A model generated the notes under the pieces. That model was not told where the DNA came from and did not search any database. It saw only the letters and a list, made by a program, of their open reading frames with translations. The position numbers and the translations under genes are program-made. 40,809 bases of DNA from Gemmatimonadetes bacterium 13_1_20CM_4_69_16. Lineage in GTDB: Bacteria; Gemmatimonadota; Gemmatimonadetes; Gemmatimonadales; GWC2-71-9. Shown here one piece after another: positions 24,965 through 33,230 of the stretch (the stretch's first letter is position 1; each line of letters starts with the position of its first letter). The stretch is taken from NCBI GenBank assembly GCA_001919865.1, contig MNIR01000011.1, forward strand, positions 1 to 40,809, read 5' to 3'.

Positions 24965-26224
24965 ATGACGTCCACCACCACGCCGATCAGCTCGCCAGCG
25001 TCGCTCAGCGCCCGTCCGCTGCGCTGCCGCAACTGCGGCGCGGAGCACGCGGCCGCCCCGGTCTCCATTTGCGAGCAATGCCTCGGGCCGCTCGACCCTC
25101 GCTATGAGCCGGGGCGGCGCCTGCCCGATCGGAAGGCGATCGCAGCGCGGGCGCCGTCGCTGTGGCGGTACCGGGAGTGGCTGCCGTTCGACGGCGACCC
25201 CGTGCTGTCGCTCGACACCGGGTTCACGCCGCTGGTCGAGGCGCCGGCCCTGGCGCGGCGTCTCGGCGTCGCGCGCGCCTGGGTGAAGAACGATACCGTC
25301 AGCCACCCGTCGCTGTCGTTCAAGGACCGCGTCGTCGCGGTGGCGGTCAACGCGGCGGCGGCGTTCGGGCTCGATACGATCGGCTGCGCCTCGACCGGCA
25401 ATCTCGCGAACGCCGTGGCCGCCCACGCCGCCCGTGCCGGGCTCAAGGCGTGGATCTTCATCCCCGAGAACCTCGAGATGCCCAAGGTGATCGCCACGAC
25501 CGTCTACGCGCCGCGGATGGTACGGGTGCGCGGCACGTACGACGACGTGAACCGGCTGTGCGCGCAGCTGGCGGACCGGTTCGGCTGGGGGATCGTCAAC
25601 GTCAACCTGCGTGGTTACTACGGCGAAGGCTCGAAGACGGTCGCCTACGAGATCATGGAGCAGCTCGGGTGGCGGCTGCCGACGGCGGTCGTCGCTCCGA
25701 TGGCCGGGGGCTCGCTCGTCACCAAGCTACGCAAGGGATTCGGGGAGTTTCAGGACGCCGGGTTGGTCCACGGGGTCCTGCCGCGGCTCTACGGCGCGCA
25801 GCCGAGCGGATGCGCGCCGATCGTGCGACTGGTGGAGCGCGGTGGGACGCGGATCGAGCCCGAAGTCCCGGACACGATCTGTCGCTCGCTCGCGATCGGC
25901 AATCCGGCGGACGGACCCTTCGCCGCCCGCGCGCTGCTCGAGTCGGGTGGCTGGGCCGCGGCGGTGAGCGACGCGGAGCTCGTCCAGGCCATCCGTTTCC
26001 TCGCGGAGGACAGCGGCGTTTTCGCGGAGACCGCCGGTGGCGTGACGGCGGCGGCCGCGCTGGCACTCGCCCGCGCGGGACGGCTCCGCCCCGACGACGA
26101 GGTGGTGCTGTGCATCACCGGGCACGGCCTGAAGACGGTCGAGGCGGTGGGCGGCGCGCTGCCGCAGGCGCCGCTGATCGGGCCGCGACTCCAGGAAGTC
26201 GCGGCGTTGGTCCAACCAGTTTGA
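24965..26224 (+). CDS. Threonine-synthase-like PLP enzyme, probable homocysteine-forming (MetM-like)
   Basis: 419 residues, ATG 24965 with GAGG 4 bases upstream. Fold-type II PLP enzyme: an N-terminal zinc-ribbon (Cys21, 24, 36, 39), PLP Lys120 in SLSFKDRVV, the phosphate loop STGNLANAVAAHAARAG, VAPMAGGSLVTKL, and the C-terminal CITGHGLKTVEA typical of threonine synthases. By homology it should use O-phospho-L-homoserine. A SAM-II riboswitch upstream and a sulfur-carrier gene 17 bases downstream argue that it makes homocysteine from O-phosphohomoserine and a thiocarboxylated carrier, as described for Streptomyces MetM/MetO. An ordinary threonine synthase remains the alternative, but repression by SAM would then make little sense. 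Confidence 0.8.
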   Translation: MTSTTTPISSPASLSARPLRCRNCGAEHAAAPVSICEQCLGPLDPRYEPGRRLPDRKAIAARAPSLWRYREWLPFDGDPVLSLDTGFTPLVEAPALARRLGVARAWVKNDTVSHPSLSFKDRVVAVAVNAAAAFGLDTIGCASTGNLANAVAAHAARAGLKAWIFIPENLEMPKVIATTVYAPRMVRVRGTYDDVNRLCAQLADRFGWGIVNVNLRGYYGEGSKTVAYEIMEQLGWRLPTAVVAPMAGGSLVTKLRKGFGEFQDAGLVHGVLPRLYGAQPSGCAPIVRLVERGGTRIEPEVPDTICRSLAIGNPADGPFAARALLESGGWAAAVSDAELVQAIRFLAEDSGVFAETAGGVTAAAALALARAGRLRPDDEVVLCITGHGLKTVEAVGGALPQAPLIGPRLQEVAALVQPV

Positions 26225-26241
26225 TTCGGGAGAGACAGTCC

Positions 26242-26517
26242 ATGTCCATTACCGTGAACCTTCCCTCCGTGCTCGCGGCTCACGCGGGCGGCGTGCGCTC
26301 GCTCCAGGCGAGCGGCCGGACTCTCGGCGACGCCGTCGCCGACGTGGCGGCGCGTTATCCCGCGCTCGGGCCGCGCCTGCGCGACAAGGACGGCAACCCG
26401 TATCCGTTCGTGGTCTTCTACGTGAACGACGAAGACGTGCGGTTCCGCGGCGGCTTCGCCGCGCCGGTGCGGGACGGCGACGAAGTGACGGTCATTCCCG
26501 CTATCGCGGGGGGCTGA
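26242..26517 (+). CDS. MoaD/ThiS-type sulfur carrier protein
   Basis: 91 residues, ATG 26242 with GGAGA 9 bases upstream. Beta-grasp ubiquitin-like fold: VNLPSVLAAHAGG, TLGDAVADVAARYP, YPFVVFYVNDEDVRF, DGDEVTVIPAIAGG. The protein ends exactly in Gly-Gly, ready for adenylation and thiocarboxylation by a MoeB/ThiF-type enzyme encoded elsewhere. No molybdopterin genes are nearby. It lies 17 bases after the threonine-synthase-like gene under the same SAM-II riboswitch, so it is probably the sulfur donor for that enzyme. The alternative is a CysO-like donor for cysteine synthesis. Confidence 0.88.
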   Translation: MSITVNLPSVLAAHAGGVRSLQASGRTLGDAVADVAARYPALGPRLRDKDGNPYPFVVFYVNDEDVRFRGGFAAPVRDGDEVTVIPAIAGG

Positions 26518-26529
26518 GCCGCAGCAGGC

Positions 26530-27408
26530 TCACAGTCCGGCGTCCGCCGCGGCGACGCGCGCCAGCCCGGCCCAATCGATCTCCTGCCAGCCGCGGGCCA
26601 CCGCGGAGAGGTAGTGATCTCGCAGCAGGCTGGCGAGCGGCAGCGGCGCGGCCACCTCGTCGGCCGCCGCGAGCGCCAGTCGCACGTCTTTGAGCCCGTA
26701 CCTGAGCTTGAACCCCGCCGGCTCGTACCGCTGCTCGGCGATCAGCTTTCCGTAGTTCTCGTAGATCGGGGAGCGGAACAGCTTGCCGTTCGCGATGTCG
26801 AGCAGCTCCGCCGGCGCGATCCCGTACTTGCGGCCGAGCGCGAACGCTTCGCCCAGCGCTTCGATGGCCGCGGCGAGCAGGAAGTTGCCGGCGAGCTTGA
26901 TCACGTTCGCTCGCGCGGGATCCTCCCCTGCCGGGATCGTGCCCTGACCCATCGCGTCGAACAGCGGGCGGCAGCGCTCCAGCGCGGCCGGCGGGCCCGC
27001 CGCCACGATCCACAGCTGCTTTGCCTCCGCCGCTTCCGGGCGCCCGAACACCGGCGCGGCAACGTACGTTTGACCTGCGGCGTGGTGGCGCTCGGCAAGC
27101 CGGCGCGACAGCGCCGGGCTGATGGTGCTCATGGAGACGTGGATCGCGCCGCGAGGCAGAGCCGGAAGCGCGCCCTGGTCGCCGAGCAACACGGCTTCGA
27201 GCGCGGCATCGTCCGCGACCATAGTGATCAGCACCTCGGCGCCGCGCGCCGCGGCGGCGGGCGATTCGGCGATGACGGGGTCCAGCTGCTTGAGCAGGTC
27301 CGCCCGGGCGCGAGTGCGGTTGTAAACGGTGACCGTGTGGCCGGCCTGCAACAGGTGACGGGCCAGCGGAAGGCCCATACTACCGAGTCCGAGGAATGCG
27401 GTTTTCAT
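26530..27408 (-). CDS. NAD(P)-dependent 3-hydroxyisobutyrate dehydrogenase-like reductase
   Basis: 292 residues from ATG 27408; ATG 27417 three codons upstream is equally possible. Beta-hydroxyacid dehydrogenase family: Rossmann start KTAFLGLGSMGLPLARHL, VTVYNRT, a VSMSTISPALSRRL segment, YVAAPVFGRPEAAEAKQLWI, and the catalytic-Lys segment NVIKLAGNFLLAAAIEALGE. Members reduce or oxidise small hydroxy or semialdehyde acids such as 3-hydroxyisobutyrate, tartronate semialdehyde or succinic semialdehyde; the substrate is not evident. It converges on the sulfur-carrier gene with 12 bases between stops and is divergent from the quinone oxidoreductase gene. Confidence 0.88.
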   Translation of the reverse strand: MKTAFLGLGSMGLPLARHLLQAGHTVTVYNRTRARADLLKQLDPVIAESPAAAARGAEVLITMVADDAALEAVLLGDQGALPALPRGAIHVSMSTISPALSRRLAERHHAAGQTYVAAPVFGRPEAAEAKQLWIVAAGPPAALERCRPLFDAMGQGTIPAGEDPARANVIKLAGNFLLAAAIEALGEAFALGRKYGIAPAELLDIANGKLFRSPIYENYGKLIAEQRYEPAGFKLRYGLKDVRLALAAADEVAAPLPLASLLRDHYLSAVARGWQEIDWAGLARVAAADAGL

Positions 27409-27479
27409 AGTAGACATTCTAACAGACGGGACGAATCGCACGGTTCCCCCGCGCGCTCGGTCCGAAAGGGACAACCTCA

Positions 27480-28448
27480 GTGAAAGCGATTCGCGTCCAC
27501 TCGCCCGGCGGCTCCGAGGCGCTGCGCTATGAGGACGTTCCCCAGCCGGCGCCCGGCGCAGGACAGGTGCTCGTCAAGGTCGAAGCCGCCGGCGTGAACT
27601 TCGTCGACGTGTACCAGCGGACCGGGCTGTACAAGGTGGCGCTCCCGTTCACGCTGGGACAGGAAGCGGCGGGCGTTGTGACCGCCGTCGGTTCCGGGGT
27701 GAGCGAGGTGAAGGTCGGCGACCGGGTGGCCTACTGCCATGTGATGGGCGCCTACGCCGAGTACGCGGTCGTGCCCGCCGACCGAATCGTGCGACTGCCG
27801 GAGGGCGTGAGCACGCAGCAAGGCGCGGCCGCCATGCTGCAGGGGATGACCGCGTACTACCTCGCGAGCGCGACGTATCCGCTCAAGCCGGGCGATGTGT
27901 GCCTCGTGCACGCCGCGGCAGGCGGCGTGGGCCTGCTGTTGTGCCAGATCGCGCAGCTGCGCGGCGCGCGGGTGATCGGGACGGTCTCGACCCGCGCGAA
28001 GGCGACGCTCGCCCGGGAGGCCGGCGCCGAGGACGTGATTCTCTATACGGAGCAGGATTTCGAAGTCGAGGTCAAACGTCTGACCCAGGGCGCAGGGTTG
28101 CAGGTCGTGTACGACTCCGTCGGCAAGACGACGTTCGACAAGGGGCTGAACTGTCTCGCGCGGCGTGGCTTGATGGTGCTGTACGGGCAGTCGAGCGGGC
28201 CGGTCGGGTCATTCGACCCCCTGCTTCTGAGCCAAAAGGGCTCGCTGTTCCTGACCCGGCCGACGCTCGGTGACTACATCGCCACGCGCGCGGAGCTGCT
28301 GGAGCGGGCGGGCGAGGTGCTGGGGTGGATCAAGAGCGGCAAGCTCAAGCTCCGCATCGATCACGAGTTCCCCCTGGCGCAGGCGGCCGAGGCGCACCGC
28401 GCCCTGGAGGGACGTAAGACCACCGGAAAAGTGCTGTTGATTCCGTAG
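27480..28448 (+). CDS. NADPH:quinone oxidoreductase (zeta-crystallin type)
   Basis: 322 residues, GTG 27480 with GAAAGGG 9 bases upstream. Medium-chain dehydrogenase without zinc ligands. Signatures: [45 protein letters not shown], the NADPH Rossmann motif [16 protein letters not shown], and the C-terminal [17 protein letters not shown]. It transfers electrons from NADPH to quinones or other enones. It is followed by the HAD gene 21 bases on, so the two are probably one transcript. Confidence 0.92.
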   Translation: MKAIRVHSPGGSEALRYEDVPQPAPGAGQVLVKVEAAGVNFVDVYQRTGLYKVALPFTLGQEAAGVVTAVGSGVSEVKVGDRVAYCHVMGAYAEYAVVPADRIVRLPEGVSTQQGAAAMLQGMTAYYLASATYPLKPGDVCLVHAAAGGVGLLLCQIAQLRGARVIGTVSTRAKATLAREAGAEDVILYTEQDFEVEVKRLTQGAGLQVVYDSVGKTTFDKGLNCLARRGLMVLYGQSSGPVGSFDPLLLSQKGSLFLTRPTLGDYIATRAELLERAGEVLGWIKSGKLKLRIDHEFPLAQAAEAHRALEGRKTTGKVLLIP

Positions 28449-28469
28449 CGGCAACGCGGGAGAGTGCTC

Positions 28470-29162
28470 ATGACGTCACGGCAGCGGCGTGGGCCGGCGT
28501 TCCTGTTCGATCTGGACGGCACGCTGGTCGACAGCGTGTACCAGCACGTCCTCGCGTGGCGCGAGGCGCTGGAGCAGGGGGGCATCGAGCTCGCGGTGTG
28601 GCGCATCCACCGGCGCATCGGCATGAGCGGCGGGCTGTTCCTGGACGGACTGGCCCGCGAGACCGGCCGGCGGCTGACGCCTGAGGACGTGGCGCGCATT
28701 CAGAAGGCGCACGCCGTCGCCTTCAAGCGGCAGGTGTCCCAGGTGCGACCCCTCCCGGGCGCAGCCGAACTGCTCGCGTACCTATCGCAGGCCGGCGTGC
28801 CGTGGGCCGTCGCGACCAGCGGTTGGTTGGAGAGCGCCCGGCCGCTGCTCGAGATGCTCGGCGTCCCGGCCGAGGCACCGGTGGTCACGCGCGATCAGGT
28901 GGAGCACGCCAAGCCCGATCCCGACCTGTTCCTCGCTGCCGCGGAGCGCCTCAAGGTGGCGGCGGAAGATTCGGTGGTAGTGGGAGACAGCGTTTGGGAT
29001 CTGCTCGCCGCCCGCCGCGCGCGGGCGCTCGGTGTGGGTCTCCTGTCAGGTGGGTACGGTCAAGACGAGCTGGAGCGCGGGGGCGCCTACCGGGTCTATC
29101 AAGACCCCGCCGATCTGTCACGGCACTTGGACGAGGTCGGCGTGCGGCTCTCGGGGGGATGA
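28470..29162 (+). CDS. HAD-family hydrolase (phosphatase/phosphomutase-like)
   Basis: 230 residues from ATG 28470, chosen over GTG 28464 because GGGAGA sits 6 bases upstream of the ATG. HAD motifs: FLFDLDGTLVDS with Asp14 and Asp16, VATSGW (motif II Ser/Thr), HAKPDPDLF with the motif III Lys, and VVVGDSVWDLLAARRA with the acidic motif IV. The cap is of the alpha-helical type seen in phosphoglycolate phosphatase and beta-phosphoglucomutase. The substrate is unknown. It is likely co-transcribed with the upstream quinone oxidoreductase gene. Confidence 0.9.
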   Translation: MTSRQRRGPAFLFDLDGTLVDSVYQHVLAWREALEQGGIELAVWRIHRRIGMSGGLFLDGLARETGRRLTPEDVARIQKAHAVAFKRQVSQVRPLPGAAELLAYLSQAGVPWAVATSGWLESARPLLEMLGVPAEAPVVTRDQVEHAKPDPDLFLAAAERLKVAAEDSVVVGDSVWDLLAARRARALGVGLLSGGYGQDELERGGAYRVYQDPADLSRHLDEVGVRLSGG

Positions 29163-29219
29163 ATCCCGCTGGGCTACGGCGGAGTGAGCTTCCGCTTCTG
29201 AGCGCAGTACCCGGGGGAC

Positions 29220-30509
29220 TCACCGACCGGCGTCGCCAGAAACGCCGCCGGTCTCTCGTTGGGCAGCCCGGATCCACACCCGCACTTCCGCCGGCGTGGG
29301 GCGCGGGCCGCGGTGGGCGATGCGCCAGACCGAGTCGGCGTCCGCCTGCCCCAGGGCCGCCACGCTCGGGATGCCGCCCGCGATGAGCGCGGCGGCGTGA
29401 ATCGTCCCGATACCCCGCAGCGTGCTGAGTCGCGCGACGTCACGCGCCGCTTGCGCTTCGGCGGGCGTGATGCGGGCGCGGTAGGCCAGCTCCGCCGTGG
29501 GGGCTCGGGCGAGTCGGAAGATGTCGGTCCATCCCGCTTGCGCGAGCCGGTCCCGCACCTCCTGGCTGATGCCTGGCAGGTCCGCGAGGCGCGGCGTGAC
29601 TGAGCTGACGGTCCAGTGATCCATCCCCACGAGGACAAGGATCGCAAACGCCGCCGACGCGAGCACCGTGCGGTTACTCGTCCGCGGCGCGAGCAGGTGA
29701 TACACCGACCAGACCTCGAGTGCGAAAAACGGGAAGCCGAGGAAACCGATCGGCGGCATCTCGAAGAGCTTGATGTGCTCGAGGAACGGCACCGTGTAGA
29801 TCCACTGCCCACGCGCCACGAAATTAAACGCCTCCCACAGCGCGCCGGCGAACAGCCCGGCAGCCATGAGTCGCGCGATGCGGCCCCAGCGCCCGGCTGC
29901 GAGGTCGACGAGGAGAGAATGCGCCGGGTCCGTGCGGTACAGCACGGGTTCGGCCACGAGCCACACGGCGACCCACGTGAGGGGGTGAAAGTACCGCGGC
30001 AGCGCGAGCGCCGCCGCGAGCGTCCCCCAGCCGACCCAGAACACGACGCGCGGGTCTTGAGCGCGCAGCGGGATGGGGCGTGCGCGCAGTTGCTGCCACA
30101 CGCCCAGTCGATCCAGCAGGCGCTCGGGGAGGAGCACAGCCGGCACGACAGTCGCGAGCGACAGCGTGATCCCGATCCAGCGCTCGGGCAGACTCGCCGG
30201 CAGGAATACGTAGTACCAGTCCTGCAGCCGGAAGTTGATCGCCTCGAACAGGAACCAGATGACGGCGGACCACCACAGCATGGTGACGAGCGCGCGAGGC
30301 TGGGCCAGCAGCGATTCGCCCCCGCGCAGCACGACCACCTGGTCGAGGATCAAGAGCGTGGGATACCACGCCAGGACGTAGAGCCAGGTCGCCACCGCCG
30401 GGCTCTCGTAGAAGCGCAGCGCGGCGACCGCGACCAGGACGGCCGCCGCCGCGAGCAGTCGGATCCGGACTAGTGCGGCAGGATCGGCCGCAGGTATCCG
30501 TACGGCCAC
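29220..30509 (-). CDS. Membrane protein with repeated WEAxNF motif and C-terminal helix-hairpin-helix domain
   Basis: 429 residues, GTG 30509 with AAGGA 6 bases upstream. The first ~310 residues are strongly hydrophobic with about eight predicted helices. Two related stretches, WFLFEAINFRLQDWYYV and LWEAFNFVARGQWIYTV, sit in the first and second halves, suggesting an internal duplication with conserved Glu, Asn and Trp/Tyr in the membrane. The last ~110 residues are soluble and resemble tandem helix-hairpin-helix units of the DUF4332/RadA-like kind (LADLPGISQEVRDRLAQAGW; LSTLRGIGTIHAAALIAGG). An HhH module on a membrane protein is unusual. It lies 22 bases downstream of the TonB receptor gene on the same strand and may be its partner. 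No function is assigned. Confidence 0.75.
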   Translation of the reverse strand: MAVRIPAADPAALVRIRLLAAAAVLVAVAALRFYESPAVATWLYVLAWYPTLLILDQVVVLRGGESLLAQPRALVTMLWWSAVIWFLFEAINFRLQDWYYVFLPASLPERWIGITLSLATVVPAVLLPERLLDRLGVWQQLRARPIPLRAQDPRVVFWVGWGTLAAALALPRYFHPLTWVAVWLVAEPVLYRTDPAHSLLVDLAAGRWGRIARLMAAGLFAGALWEAFNFVARGQWIYTVPFLEHIKLFEMPPIGFLGFPFFALEVWSVYHLLAPRTSNRTVLASAAFAILVLVGMDHWTVSSVTPRLADLPGISQEVRDRLAQAGWTDIFRLARAPTAELAYRARITPAEAQAARDVARLSTLRGIGTIHAAALIAGGIPSVAALGQADADSVWRIAHRGPRPTPAEVRVWIRAAQRETGGVSGDAGR

Positions 30510-30531
30510 GTCAGTCCTTCCTATGTAGGGG

Positions 30532-32736
30532 TTACTCTCCCAGCGACACTCGCAGCACCACGTTCCGCCCGGGATCCAGCGCGAACTCCTTGTAGCGGCT
30601 GAGGAAGCTCCGGTAGGCGGTATTGCCCAGGTTACGCGCGGCGACGTCCAGCCGGATCGCGCGGCCCCACAAGGGCCGCTCGAGGCCCGCTTCGACGTTG
30701 AGCAAGGCGTACCCCGCGGTCGGGAGGTCGAGGGGGTTCAGCCGGGTCTGGCGCGTGACGAACTCCCCCTCGACCGCGAGCCGGACGCGGTCCGCCCACC
30801 GGAGCCCGGTGCCGTGCAACTCGGCGCCGACTGCCACGCGCGCGGGCGGGATCAGGGGCAGCGGCTCCTGCGTGGTGCGGTTCGTACCCCGCACGGCGTC
30901 GAATCGCCCACGCAACGACAGCGGTGTGGCCACGGCGACGCCGACCGACACTTCGGCGCCGGTGAGCAGCGCGTCCGCCTGGTCGTAGCGGTAGATCCGG
31001 AGCGTATCCTTGAACTGATTGGTGGGAGTGATGAAGACGTAGTGCGCGATCGCGTTGCGATACGCCGCCACCTCCGCTTCGACGCGGTTCGCTTGCCACC
31101 GCACACTCACGTCCACGTTGGCCGCCCCTTCCGGGACGAGGTCGGCGCGTCCGATCTCGTAGCGCGCTTCGCCCAGATGCGGCCCGTTGGAGAACAGTTC
31201 GAACAGCGTGGGTGCGCGCCACGCCCGGCCGACGTTCCCGCTGACGGCGAGCCCCGCACCAGGGCGGTACACCAGGCCCACGTCCCCCGACCACGCCGTG
31301 TAATTGCGTCGCTGCGGCGACAAGGCGAGCGCCGTGTTGCTGTCCGCGGTGAGACGGCGCAGGTCGACCCGCCCCCCGGCGAGCACGCTCCAGCGGCCCA
31401 GCGTCGCCTGCTCGAAGACGAAGCCTCCCGCGGCGTGCACGCGCGCGTCCGGCACGAGGGCGATCGGTCCGCGGGTGTCGTTCGTCTGATAGACGCCCGA
31501 CAGCCCGACCGTGCCGCGGACGGCGGACCCCGCCACATGGTGCGCCAGCAGGTCGAGGGTGCCGGTGTTGAGCAGCAAGTCGAACGCCGTGCCTTCGAGT
31601 GGCGCGCCGCCGGGGCCCGTCCCCGTATCCGAGATCTCGACCAGCGAATGGCGCTCCCACTGTGCCTTGGTTTCGAGCCGGAGCGATCCCAGGAGATGGT
31701 CGGCGGCGAGCTGAATGCGATCGTCCGAGAGCCGGCGTTCGGGACCTCCGGCGGCCGCGCCGCTCGGCGGCTCGTTGGCCTCGAGCAACTTGAACTCCCC
31801 GGCGTAGCGGGTATACCGCAGCGTGGCACTGCCGCGCGTGCCACGGCGGCCGACGGCGGCCTCGCCGTTCACCGCGCCGAAGCCCGTGTTGTCGAGCCTG
31901 CCGGCGGGCGTGTGCAGGCTGCCCGCGGCACGCCCGATCCCGAACACGCGCCACCCCCAGGGCCCGGCCGCTCCCTCGACGCGCGCCGACGCCCCCACCT
32001 CGGCGTTGTTCGTCGCGCCCGAGACCTCAAACCCCGTCCGGATCAGGCGCGGCCCGCCGTTCGCGTCCGGCAGCTCGGCCGGGATGACGTTCACCACGCC
32101 GCCCAGCGCATCCGATCCGTACAGCACGCTGGCGGGCCCGCGGATCACCTCGACGCGCTGTGCGAGCCGGGCGTCCACGGAGGGGCCATCCTCGTCGCTC
32201 CACGAGTAGTCCTCCAGGCGGCTCCCATCGGCGAGCACCAGGACGCGCGCGCCTGCCAGTCCCCGAATCACCGGCTTGCCGATCTGTGCGCCGGTGCTCA
32301 GGGCGTGGATGCCGGGCAGTCGGGAAAGCGAGTGCGCGAGTGAAACGCTCTGCTCACGGCGGAGGGCGTCTTCCGACAGCGCGGCGGTGGCGAGCGGCGA
32401 TGCGAGCGTCGGGATGGGCGCGCGCGTGGCGGTGATCGTGACGGGCTCGAGCCACAGCGGCGCGCGCTCGAGCGCGACTCCGAGAGTCGTCGCCCCGCGG
32501 ATGACCACCTCGCGCGCCACGGGCGCGAAGCCCACATGGCGGACGATCACGGTGTACTGCCCGGAGGGGAGGTCCGCGAGAACGAAGGCGCCATCCGCGC
32601 CGGTCGTCGCCACGCGGTGCAGCTCGGAGACCAGCACGGTCGCCGTGGGGAGGGGGGAGCCGGCTCGATCGGTGACGCGGCCCGAGAGGGTGTCGGCGAG
32701 CGCGAACAACAGTGAGAGCGCACTGAGCGGGTGCAT
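30532..32736 (-). CDS. TonB-dependent outer-membrane receptor
   Basis: 734 residues from ATG 32736 (ATG 32748 possible), with a signal-peptide-like start MHPLSALSLLFALADTLSG. Domain order: carboxypeptidase-regulatory-like beta-sandwich (residues about 18-90), plug domain with LSRLPGIHALSTG, VIRGLAGARVLVLADG and VEVIRGPASVLYGSDALGG, then a 22-strand-type barrel ending RNLGNTAYRSFLSRYKEF and LRVSLGE. Such receptors import siderophores, vitamin B12, nickel, zinc or glycans using TonB energy; none of the usual marker genes is beside it. The only likely operon partner is the downstream membrane/HhH protein. Confidence 0.92.
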   Translation of the reverse strand: MHPLSALSLLFALADTLSGRVTDRAGSPLPTATVLVSELHRVATTGADGAFVLADLPSGQYTVIVRHVGFAPVAREVVIRGATTLGVALERAPLWLEPVTITATRAPIPTLASPLATAALSEDALRREQSVSLAHSLSRLPGIHALSTGAQIGKPVIRGLAGARVLVLADGSRLEDYSWSDEDGPSVDARLAQRVEVIRGPASVLYGSDALGGVVNVIPAELPDANGGPRLIRTGFEVSGATNNAEVGASARVEGAAGPWGWRVFGIGRAAGSLHTPAGRLDNTGFGAVNGEAAVGRRGTRGSATLRYTRYAGEFKLLEANEPPSGAAAGGPERRLSDDRIQLAADHLLGSLRLETKAQWERHSLVEISDTGTGPGGAPLEGTAFDLLLNTGTLDLLAHHVAGSAVRGTVGLSGVYQTNDTRGPIALVPDARVHAAGGFVFEQATLGRWSVLAGGRVDLRRLTADSNTALALSPQRRNYTAWSGDVGLVYRPGAGLAVSGNVGRAWRAPTLFELFSNGPHLGEARYEIGRADLVPEGAANVDVSVRWQANRVEAEVAAYRNAIAHYVFITPTNQFKDTLRIYRYDQADALLTGAEVSVGVAVATPLSLRGRFDAVRGTNRTTQEPLPLIPPARVAVGAELHGTGLRWADRVRLAVEGEFVTRQTRLNPLDLPTAGYALLNVEAGLERPLWGRAIRLDVAARNLGNTAYRSFLSRYKEFALDPGRNVVLRVSLGE

Positions 32737-32781
32737 GGCTGTCACCATACCCGCGGGCGCGGCAGGTCGCAAGACGCGACC

Positions 32782-33009
32782 TCAATCGCTGTCGGTCATC
32801 CCCTTGAACATCCAGTACTCGGGGCCGGCCGCGTGCTCCGGCCAGTCAGCGAGATGCTCGCCGCCCCGCCAAGACTCAGCGGCGCCGTCACCCCGCCAGG
32901 ACGCGCCGCCGAGATGGATGGCGCCGCGCCAGGCCTCACGGTCTCGCGCGAACAGCTCCTCCAGCTCGTCGTCGCCCGGCTCGTGCTCAGGCAACCATGG
33001 GTCTCGCAT
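32782..33009 (-). CDS. Small acidic Trp-rich hypothetical protein
   Basis: 75 residues, ATG 33009 with GAGGAG 8 bases upstream, which makes a real gene likely. It is acidic and rich in Trp and Gly (PWLPEHEPGDDELEELFARD, GGASWRGDG, WMFKGMTDSD). No membrane segment or known motif was recognised. It precedes the TonB receptor by 45 bases on the same strand and could share its transcript. Function unknown. Confidence 0.6.
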   Translation of the reverse strand: MRDPWLPEHEPGDDELEELFARDREAWRGAIHLGGASWRGDGAAESWRGGEHLADWPEHAAGPEYWMFKGMTDSD

Positions 33010-33060
33010 ACGTGCACTCCTCGTCCCCGCCAATCCGGGGCACACCCTTGAGGAACGCAA

Positions 33061-33138
33061 GCCCCGTGCCTCGTTCGGGGCACCGCAGCAAGTGCCCGGA
33101 GACCATGAGGATATGTCGCCGGCGCCGAGTGGCGCCGG
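33061..33138. repeat. Two short hairpins in a divergent spacer
   Basis: In the 221-base spacer between the small acidic gene and the RLP operon, GCCCCG/CGGGGC (33061-33081) and CCGGCGCC/GGCGCCGG (33119-33138, loop GAGT) are perfect inverted repeats. They could be leader structures or binding sites for either direction. No clear promoter hexamers were seen. Confidence 0.5.
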
Positions 33139-33230
33139 ACGCCAGGCGCGCTGCAGGTCGTGCGCGGCGCGGCGCAATGACACTGTAATGTTGATGTGAC
33201 GGCTATCACTCTCGGAGCGACTCCTCGGCC

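Noticed and set aside
30814-32343. 509-codon plus-strand frame opposite the TonB receptor
   Set aside because: Antisense shadow; the receptor has all plug and barrel signatures.
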